Part shown: positions 56,519 to 64,000 of the stretch, piece by piece
How positions within the stretch are numbered: the first letter of the stretch is position 1
How the letters are laid out: the number at the start of each line of letters is the position of its first letter
The notes under the pieces: model-generated
Seen by the model: the letters and a program-made list of their open reading frames with translations, nothing else
Databases searched by the model: none
Told to the model about the DNA's origin: nothing
Position numbers and translations under genes: made by a program
NCBI GenBank assembly: GCA_028023455.1
Contig: JAQFVV010012986.1
Location: forward strand, 198,501-262,500
Source of the DNA: Epiperipatus broadwayi
Lineage: Eukaryota > Onychophora > Udeonychophora > Euonychophora > Peripatidae
DNA length: 64,000 nucleotides
Reading direction: 5' to 3'

Positions 56519-56856
56519 AATGCACACAGAGAGCATACCAATGGCTCAAACAAGCTCTTAATTAATAAGTGCGGTATGAGAATGTATTTAAAATCTTTAC
56601 CCAGAACACTCTCATCTCCAGACCAACTGAATTCGAGCTTATAGCTCACTTCAGTGGAGAGCTAGAATATTCGGACACTAGACCTAAAATATCAACTCAA
56701 AAAACCAGCACTTATTTCATACGTATATTTAAGAAGAAACACTGAAATTTTCGGACATGAAAATGTCTTTAAATCCAGCTATCTTAAATATTTTCTCATA
56801 CCGCACTTATTAATTAAGAGCTTGTTTGAGCTATTGGTACGCTCTCTGTGTGCATT
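56519..56856. mobile_element. MITE-like element with about 70-bp terminal inverted repeats and a hammerhead-like centre
   Basis: The ends TGCACACAGAGAGCATACCA and its complement pair for about 70 bases (to CATACCGCACTTATTAATTA at the inner side). The centre on the minus strand reads TCTCCACTGAAGTGAGCTAT then AAGCTCGAATTCAGTTGGTC: stem I TCTCCA/TGGAGA, core CTGAAGT, stem II GAGCT/AGCTC, then GAAT. This is a hammerhead layout with two core changes. No target duplication could be recognised. It lies in the last Amt intron. Confidence 0.75.
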
Positions 56857-56879
56857 TTTGTAACTACAAGCTTATTAAA

Positions 56880-57789
56880 AGTAACATCATGTTATATATG
56901 ACTTATTTTTTTAATTAATTAATATTATCAATGCTATTATTTTCTTTTTGACAATATGTTTAACATTAATGTTTGGTATTTCCTTTTCTGTTTTCATATG
57001 ATAATTCTTATAATTTGCATATAGTTCTGAAACATTACTAAATCAACTGCTACTTTAGCAAAGTTCAGATGTCAATAAAATCTAATCATTTTGAATTTAT
57101 TTTGCATCAACTAAACTATTCATTGTTACAGTAAAAATATTAATATTAATAAGGGTGTATTGCAGGATGATTTCATCTCTTTAAAACATTTTCAGAAATC
57201 TTTTGTTTAATAGGGAGGGGAAAAAGTGAGATTGCCAAAATATATTTCTAACTTAGGGTCAGTTTGAATTCAAACCCTTAGGCTTTTTTTTTTAATTTCA
57301 GGCTCAAGTTTACAATAGATGGCAAAAGAATACTGTTTATATAATAATCAAAATAATCAAGTAACATTTAAATAAGTTTATTTCTTTAAATGTAAAATTT
57401 ATTGAAGAAAATGGATTGTGGTCATAGTAAATACTTGCAGTAACAAAACATCAGTAGCAAAAACAACTGTAATAGTATTGCATGCAAGACCTTAGAAAAT
57501 GAGATGAACCATATTGGAAATATTAAGTATCATCATAACAAATTTAATAATCTACCAGTATAATTTTTGAAAGATAAAAAAAAAATAATCACACCAATAT
57601 AATTTTGTATACAACATTAGTATATTAATTGAGCTTTCAAACAAACATAAGGACAAAATGGTTAAAAACAGAAAATATCATAATTTCAAATATGGAGATT
57701 GCTATCAAAGATATGTGTAATAGAATGTCATATAATATTAGGGCATCTATAAGTTTCCATCTCTTTAGTATATATGTACAGTTTGCATA
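56880..57789. other. AT-rich, intronic
   Basis: No feature is recognised. One polypyrimidine-AG site at about 57300 is followed by stops in every frame. Confidence 0.45.
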
Positions 57790-58690
57790 CATTCATCATA
57801 ACCATCATCAATCCACTGCAGTATGGTCTCTCCAAGTTCAATCATCTTCTCCGATCTTTAGTTTCTCTTCTCCACATCACTCCTGCACACTTTCTTATTT
57901 CATCCATCCATCTCACATGTGGTCTCTTTCTGGATCTTTTACAATCTCTTAGAATCCAGTTTAAGATTTCAATTGTCCATCTATTATCATCTCTTCTAGC
58001 AATATGTCCAGCCCAACTCCACTTCAGTTTAATTTTTTCAATGAGGTCAGTAACACCTGTTTGTTCTCTTACCAATATATTAGGTTTTCAATCTCTTCTT
58101 GTTACTCCCAACATGCATATCTCCATACTTCTTTGAGTGGTCTGAAATCTCTATATTGCTCTTCTATTAAGTGACCAAGTCTCAGATCCATAAGTAAGAA
58201 CTGGTAAAACACATTTATTAAAAACCTTCCTTTTCAACACATAGGCATATTTCCTTTTAGTATCAAATTATTTCTACCAAAAGCACTCCAAACAAGTTTA
58301 ATTCTATGATTAATTTCATCTATTATGTTTCCATCTGTATTAACAATCTGACCAAGATATTTGTAACTGTTAACTTCTAACTCATCATAACCAATCTTTA
58401 TTTTCATATTTTAAGAAAATCCATTAAACATTACTCTAGTCTATTTAACATTTATCTTTAGTCTTACTTTCCTACTTTCATCTGATAACTCCTGCAACAT
58501 TTCCTGCAGCTCTAAAGCATTATTTTCAAGAACAACTACATCATCTGCAAAATCTAAATGACTTAAATAATCTCCATTTACTTTCACTTCTTTAGCTTCC
58601 CATTTTAATCCACAAAATACTTCTTGCAGCATTGCTGTAAAAAGTTTTGGAGATATGGAGTCACCCTGTCTTACGTATACCCTTCTACAA
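57790..58690 (-). mobile_element. RTE-like LINE, 5'-truncated
   Basis: Minus strand: begins at the end of the reverse transcriptase palm (DSISPKLFTAMLQ-like, about 58680). It passes DYLSHLDFADDVVV with the catalytic FADD box (about 58550) and continues to WSWAGHIARRDDNRWTIEIL, KRPHVRWMDEIRKCAGVMWR and the CTGCAGTGGATTGATGATGG terminus near 57800. Frameshifts and stops are present but fewer than in the 6.7-kb copy. It lies within the last intron of the Amt gene in the same orientation as the gene. Confidence 0.9.
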
Positions 58691-59014
58691 TGTTTTTGAT
58701 TGATAAAGACTAATGATTAGAAATTAGTTATGGGATATTAGACATTGCCATCTCATATGAATTGATTGCACTATTTTTTACTGAGATAAACCAATAGCTG
58801 AAAAATAGTCCTGAGATCTGTTTGACATTCATATCTGAAATCCATTGATTATTCACGCTTATATACATAATTCTGGAATAGAGAAGTGGGAGTTGAATGA
58901 TGCTGACAAACAAATGAAATGTAATCCAAAAGAAGTTATATAAAAAACTCAGACATCAATTAATTATACTAAACATAAATTATGATTTAAATAAACAGGC
59001 TCAAGTTGATTTAC
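58691..59014. other. Amt intron, AT-rich
   Basis: Begins at the donor ATGAAG|GTAAAT of the exon at 59015. No other feature. Confidence 0.6.
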
Positions 59015-59141
59015 CTTCATCTTCATCTTCTTCATTTGATCTTAACAGCTTAAGCTGTTTTAGCAGTGAAAACATAAGAAAAGACAGGCCTGCTGTCCAT
59101 ACTATAATTGATAGAGATCCAGCAATGTTCCAGGCAAAGCT
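59015..59141 (-). CDS. Ammonium transporter, penultimate exon (last membrane helix)
   Basis: Minus strand: acceptor TTGCTTGAACAG, 127-base exon (phase 0 in, phase 1 out), donor G|GTAAAT. The frame reads SFAWNIAGSLSIIVWTAGLS then a hydrophobic run and FSLLKQLKLLRSNEEDEDE. It corresponds to the last transmembrane helix of AMT proteins (WNIAG...AW(S/T)xG) and the start of the tail (LLR-x-x-x-EE, as LRVPEEQE in bacterial AmtB). A decayed homologue is at 6513-6630. Confidence 0.9.
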
Positions 59142-59917
59142 CTGTTCAAGCAAAATAAATAACATTTTTATATGCAATTAATATATACTATAACAAATTA
59201 ATAAATTAATATATATATAACATACCCCCCCCTTCCTATACTATAATGCACAAGCAATTTTAAAAAAAGCATGTTTAATAATTAGTTCTGAAAATCCAAT
59301 TCATTCTCAAACTATAGCTAATAATGCATTCCAGTTGAAATAGAAATACTTATAGCATTTGACATACACATGGATTCATTATCTACTGTTTCGCTAATCA
59401 GTGGTTTGAAAAATATTAAATAAAAAAATTTGAAACTTTTAAGTTTAATTTCATAAATTTCAAGTGCATACCAGCCTGCATGAGAAGCATGCTGAATCAT
59501 TCATAGTCAGCCATTTTTTATCTTGCACACTCAGTCATGTGTTTTTTATTTATTAATTTAAATCTATCTTCATTTTCCTAACTGCACTATTAAATTTTTT
59601 TGTTAATTCTTTTTACTGATGTCTTAATGAGTACATTACTAATATTAAAATGTATTATAGATGTTGACATATTGTAAAAGTTTTATTATCTGTAGTTTCA
59701 TATATTCACAGAAAACTTGAAACTAAAAGTAATGGTATAAGGAAACTACTGTAAATATATGAAATCTTTCAACATATGATAAAAATCAAGATAATAAAAA
59801 AGAAAATTGCTTGCTAATTGTGTGTGATATAAAAATTATATTTAACATTATTTCAAATAACAATGTTCAATTATATTAATTATAACATTTATATTGCATA
59901 ATGTAAAGTACTCATAC
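59142..59917. other. Amt intron of 776 bases
   Basis: Lies between donor CTG|GTATGAG (59918) and acceptor GAACAG (59142). AT-rich with no other feature. Confidence 0.75.
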
Positions 59918-60012
59918 CAGAAAAGAGTTTTTGCTGAATGTATATACAATTCCTTCTTCGGCTTTAAAAATAGGTTGAGCTATCACTCCCCACCAACCAG
60001 ATCCAAAATGAA
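59918..60012 (-). CDS. Ammonium transporter, antepenultimate exon (pore helix with twin-His residue)
   Basis: Minus strand: acceptor GTTGTTTTTGTAG, 95-base exon, donor CTG|GTATGAG. It reads HFGSGWWGVIAQPIFKAEEG then IVYTFSKNSFL. The leading (V)H-x-G-x-G-x-W-G pattern is the conserved block of AMT transporters containing the second histidine of the twin-His pair in the substrate pore (H318 in E. coli AmtB). The incoming phase means the exon completes a codon whose first base lies upstream, consistent with Val. Upstream exons are not found before the right edge; the 4-kb stretch to 64000 would be intron or hold exons I missed. Together with the two downstream exons it gives about 113 residues of a protein normally 400-500 long. 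Confidence 0.88.
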
Positions 60013-60225
60013 CTACAAAAACAACACAAATAAGTAAAAATTAATATTACAATTATTAATTATCATTTATCAATATTAACTATTTGCACACATCACTACT
60101 TATAATCTAACATTTTTCATGTGATTTTATTATCAAATGTTTCTATATTTCAACTTCACTATTATAATGATCGGGGTGTTTGGAAGTTGGTTTCTCATCG
60201 TATCTGCCATACAAGGGTGCTACCA

Positions 60226-60310
60226 GGCTATTGGAACCTGGAAATTTTATATAATAGGCAGATACTTAAGTTAAGATCCAATTTTATTTTATTATAGACC
60301 GTTAGACCAT
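60226..60310 (-). repeat. tRNA-derived SINE
   Basis: The minus strand shows an A box in GGCATGGTCTAACGGTC (about 60295-60311) and a B-box-like GGTTCCAATAGCC (60226-60238), with an AT-rich insertion between. It resembles the SINE at 23960-24060 in the TGGTCTA A box. It lies in an Amt intron. Confidence 0.55.
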
Positions 60311-60539
60311 GCCACTAGCTCAGGGAGATGCAGAGATTTATAAAATATAAATTCTTATTAAAATATATTTTCAATATTAAAAAAATAAAAGAAGCCACTG
60401 CCAGTAATAACACACACAAACATTTATTAAACATATATAAAATTTAGAATTATTATTTTAGTATAACTTTAATTTTTTTTTTATAAAACATTATTACTTT
60501 ACTTTAGATTTTAATTTACAATTTAACTTTTTATTTTAG

Positions 60540-61600
60540 AAATTCGCACAGATGAATTTAATAATATTTTATTAGTGTCGAGTATGGATAGACTACATAG
60601 ATTGCATTTGAAAAGAAAATATTATATCCCTTATTTAACCTTAGGCCAAAAGTTTACAGTCAAACCAACACTAATCTATCTGATATATCGATATATTAAA
60701 TGTAGCATGAATATGACAGCACAATATCATACTGTCAGGAATGCACATCTGAACAGCATGGTTATAGAGAGGAAATTGTCTCTCATCCAATACAGGAATG
60801 TTACATCTATCTGGTGAGAAGAACAATAAAAAGAATTCCATAGGAAGGGTTTGCGGTCCTTTTTGCCAACTTAAAACCCATTCCATAGGCTAAAGGGGTG
60901 ATCCAAGGAGCAGGGAATACTGTCTGTCTCCGATAGTCAAATAAGAAATAGGCTTATTTTGCCCAAGTGCAGTGTATAATGTGATCCTGCATGTAGTGGA
61001 TCTTCATACTACATTTACTAATTACACCAATATATCCAATCGATTAACCCAATTTAACTATGAAACAAATAACCTAAGATTAACCCTCCCTTAATTAAAC
61101 TAATATAACTTTACAAATCTATGCAGCCATTCACGCCCGACTTAAATTTAACATTTATTAAAAGTTTATTTAACAGAAAAAAAAAATCATAATAAAAACT
61201 TAAAAGAACGAAAGAAAGAAATTAATGGAAATGATTTAAAAAAAATAATACATTCAATAAAAATAATTAATAAATAATTTAGTCAGATAGGAAATTCTAT
61301 TTCTATTTAAATATTGAAAAGTTTTGAATTTAGAGTTCTTACTGTTTTCAAATACTGGAAAGTTTTAGAATTAATATTCATTAGAGTTCATAAAGTTCTT
61401 ATGGTTTGAAAAAGTCCATCCTTAACAGTTGCTTGCAATTTGTATCCAGCATTAATTCCCCCGATGTCCTGGGGAGACTGGTATGCTGTTGACCATTTTA
61501 TTGATTCATCCAGAGGTCCTTTACTTTAGCTGGTATTTTACTGCCAGGCCCTGATGTCCTGTGGTCCGCAATATAGGAAAACAATTGGTCATTTCTCTTT
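60540..61600. other. Less AT-rich island of unknown nature
   Basis: 60575-61020 and 61430-61600 have visibly higher complexity than their surroundings. Overlapping short frames occur on both strands (80 codons plus, 71 codons minus; the latter follows a good acceptor TTGTTCTTCTCACCAG and ends at a stop near 60671). I recognise no protein or repeat family. It may be a solo LTR, an unrecognised transposon or an exon of a nested gene. Confidence 0.35.
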
Positions 61601-63000
61601 CTTTTTTTAAAGAAAAACTGAAGGGATTGAAAGTGCATATTTCAATCCCTTCTTCTTCAACTCTCCCCGCACTAACACATATAGCACATCTCTTTCTGCA
61701 CTAACACATATAACATATCAGTCTCCCCCTATTTATTTCCAAACTTTTCCTTTTATATTAAAATTTCGGATTGAGTGGACATTATGTCATGATGATGATG
61801 ATCCTCCCATTGAGGTCTGTTTCCTGAGGGATTTCTTTTATTGGCTATTCTGTTCCTATTGTTTTTTCACTCCTATCTAACCTTTAATTATATATTTTGA
61901 GATGCCCAAGCGCTAGTTTACTTTAACTAATTGAAAATAATCATTTCCATTTTACACAATAGCATTAATTAAATTTGTACATTTTTTTTAACGATATATT
62001 TTTATCTTTAAATCTTTAAGTTTTTTTTTTTTTCATTTTGTTTTAAAATACTTTCTTTTTTGATTTTTCATCTGTGCGATGTTATATATATACGAGTTTA
62101 GATGACTTTTAATTTTCAATTTTTAATTCTTAAAAAAGAAGTTTTTATTTGCGGACTTATATTTTTATGTCTAATTTTATTTATTAGCATGTAATAGCAT
62201 GTATACCCGTTACACTATGGATGCTTCTTTTTCTTAAATTTAGTTTTTATTATTTTAAAAAACTTATATTAAATACTATTTTACTAAAAATTACATTTTC
62301 ATTAAAAATACATTCATTTGTAAGGACTGAACATACAATTACATTAACGAGGTGGAATATATCAAATGACACAAATTGAATTGAGTCCATGAATGCCAAA
62401 TTTCGAAAAAATACTCTTACAATTCATCAGGTCAACAGTCAGTAAACAAATTAAAGTATACTTTAAAAGATTTCATTGATATCTCAAAAAAAAAAAAAAT
62501 GGGTTCACATATATGACACTTTTTTTATCATTTTCTCCGGTTTTGTCTGTCTTGCAAAATAAAATAAGTGAATGCCACTTGACTATTTTTTGTTCCTACT
62601 TTATGCAACTTTGATACTATAAATCTTCTACACTACTTTTTCTCCAGGTCACTTTTTTTTTAAAAGTAAATTTTAGATCCTTTCAATTCTGAGAATTTTT
62701 TTTTTTTTTTGTAAACCATCCTTTCAATGTCAAAAATCCTTCTATTTATTTTCTTCACATAATAAAGTGCAATAATAAATGTGTGTGATGTGTTCATCTT
62801 GTTATTTTGTAAGGTAATTATTTTGCTTTTTATATTTTATCCATAGATTATAAACATTTTTATGTTCCAATAATTCTCAGTTTTAATCTTATTTGACAAT
62901 CAAGTTTTCTGATAACTTTAATTCTAGGAGCTGTTTTGAGAGTATATATTATAAATATCTTATATTATTTAAACTGGGTGTTTGATAATTTATTATTAAG
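61601..63000. other. AT-rich spacer
   Basis: Poly(T) and poly(A) runs and a short ATG triplet microsatellite at 61789-61803. No gene seen. Confidence 0.4.
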
Positions 63001-63002
63001 AA

Positions 63003-63087
63003 TCTCTTGGTTCAGTGGCACTCAATTGTCTGCTGTGTTTGTATCTTGAATTCAAACTCTCCTTGGATAAAACTAAAAAAAAAAGAG
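63003..63087 (+). repeat. tRNA-derived SINE with A-rich tail
   Basis: A box TTGGTTCAGTGG (63007-63018), a B-box-like segment GAATTCAAACTC (63047-63058), then an A-rich tail AACTAAAAAAAAAAG. Spacing is close to that of a tRNA, but arms do not pair well. Confidence 0.55.
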
Positions 63088-63359
63088 TCCAGTAAATTTA
63101 TACTTCTCCTACCAGACAGACATTAAATATACTTATGAAAAATTGATATCTAGTTATTTTTAACTGAATAATATAATTAGTAAGGAAAAGTGCGCTCAAA
63201 TTCTCATTTCCATTTAATTGGCAAGTCTAATGAGAATCTTTTTTCTTTTGCTTTTTTTTAAAGGGACTGTTGGAAAAGCCTTTAACATGCAGTGAGCTAT
63301 TTTAAGATTGTTTTATAATTTATTTAAATATATATGTATCCATGTAAATGAGATATATA

Positions 63360-63720
63360 TAGGGGGTTGAACTCAAACTTCCACACGACCCTCGAAAATC
63401 CATGCTATCTCATACCGCTGATACACTTGATCACACACTTGTCGCAAAAGATAAATAATCACCAGTATATGTATTTCATGCTAAACTAGCACTCGTCTGT
63501 TGGTCCAGATTATCATCTCCACACATATATAAAATCAAAACTCAGCTTATATTAAGATAGCCCATTTTCATACTTTAATGGACAGGCTTCAAACCATTCC
63601 ATCCCACAACTCTTCAGCCATCCATTTCATTGAAAATCTGGTAAATAAAGTGTTATGCCTGTTGATTTAGTAAAATTCATGAATTGTGGCCCAGCTCCGC
63701 CATTTCCAGTGGTCGAATGT
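63360..63720 (-). mobile_element. Hammerhead-bearing element, family F3 (right-edge copy)
   Basis: The minus strand repeats the F3 unit: ATCAAGTGTATCAGCGGTAT on one side of the ribozyme, TTAATATAAGCTGAG and ATTAAAGTATGAAAATGGGC on the other, then part of the F3 middle segment (TGAAGCCTGTCCATT, CATTCGACCACTGG) at 63590-63720. A single unit is visible. Confidence 0.72.
63457..63511 (-). ncRNA. Hammerhead ribozyme-like motif, F3 (63.5 kb)
   Basis: Minus strand: AATCTGGACCAA, core CAGACGA, stem II GTGCT-AGTTT-AGCAT, GAAA, ATACATAT (stem III), A, CTGGTGATT. The second core base is changed (A for T) and one stem I pair is lost, so it is probably inactive. Confidence 0.65.
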
Positions 63721-64000
63721 TTTATGAACTTCCAAGCAATAATCCATTTGATTATTTTTATTAAAAAAACATTAAATATTAGATAAGTAATTAAATATAT
63801 ACTTAAATCTCATTTAGAAAACTTTAAAGAAATTTGGACATCACTCTATCACATGACTCCAGCTTATATATTGCTGTTTGAGCAACATACTTTTTCCATC
63901 TCCTGAAGAGATGTTTTTGTAAATTTTGTTTACAAATTGATTCGATATTAAATTTTCTCCTAAATTAAAGATATTTTCCTCATGAATTAAAATATATCTA

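Overview
This window is an AT-rich (by eye about three-quarters A+T) stretch of animal genome. It contains GT-AG introns, poly(A)-tailed and tRNA-derived SINEs, and several classes of eukaryotic transposon. The only host gene family I can recognise is the AMT/MEP ammonium transporter, recognised from its conserved C-terminal exons. Vertebrates keep only the related Rh proteins, so an invertebrate is likely; I cannot name the phylum.

Host coding content is sparse. On the minus strand, three exons (60012-59918, 59141-59015, 55936-55815) join in frame and encode the last membrane segments and cytosolic tail of an Amt protein, with upstream exons beyond the window. On the plus strand there is a decayed copy of the middle exon (6513-6630, two in-frame stops) and a separate intact tail exon (29637-29794). 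A third, unrelated-looking terminal exon (45574-45483, minus) begins in the same phase as the Amt tail exons and could be an alternative Amt C-terminus or the end of another gene. A possible first coding exon (42306-42274, minus) and a 42-base exon-like segment (34957-34998, plus) are weaker.

Most of the window is mobile DNA. 1-2300: two Merlin DNA transposon copies, one complete with terminal inverted repeats and an 8-bp target duplication. 2.7-8.1 kb, and 57.8-58.7 kb: five 5'-truncated RTE-like LINE copies. 9.6-20.9 kb: a Ty3/gypsy element on the minus strand with apparent 3.0-kb LTRs, broken gag and pol, a second LINE type inserted in gag, and an assembly gap swallowing most of its 5' LTR. 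25.8-27.0 kb: a TTAA-flanked non-autonomous element. 52.3-54.8 kb: an eroded ZMYM-type hAT transposon split by a palindromic element with a 20-bp target duplication. Several tRNA-derived SINEs are scattered through the window.

The most interesting layer is a set of short repeat families carrying type-I hammerhead ribozyme motifs: conserved CTGANGA and GAAA boxes, a self-complementary stem II, a very short stem III and a pairing stem I. Some copies are head-to-tail dimers (periods 474, 458 and 84 bases). Others sit inside long inverted repeats. This resembles the terminal repeats of Penelope-like elements and animal retrozymes, but no reverse transcriptase of Penelope type is visible here, so they would depend on a partner elsewhere. 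Long inverted repeats are unusually frequent and would give double-stranded RNA if transcribed.
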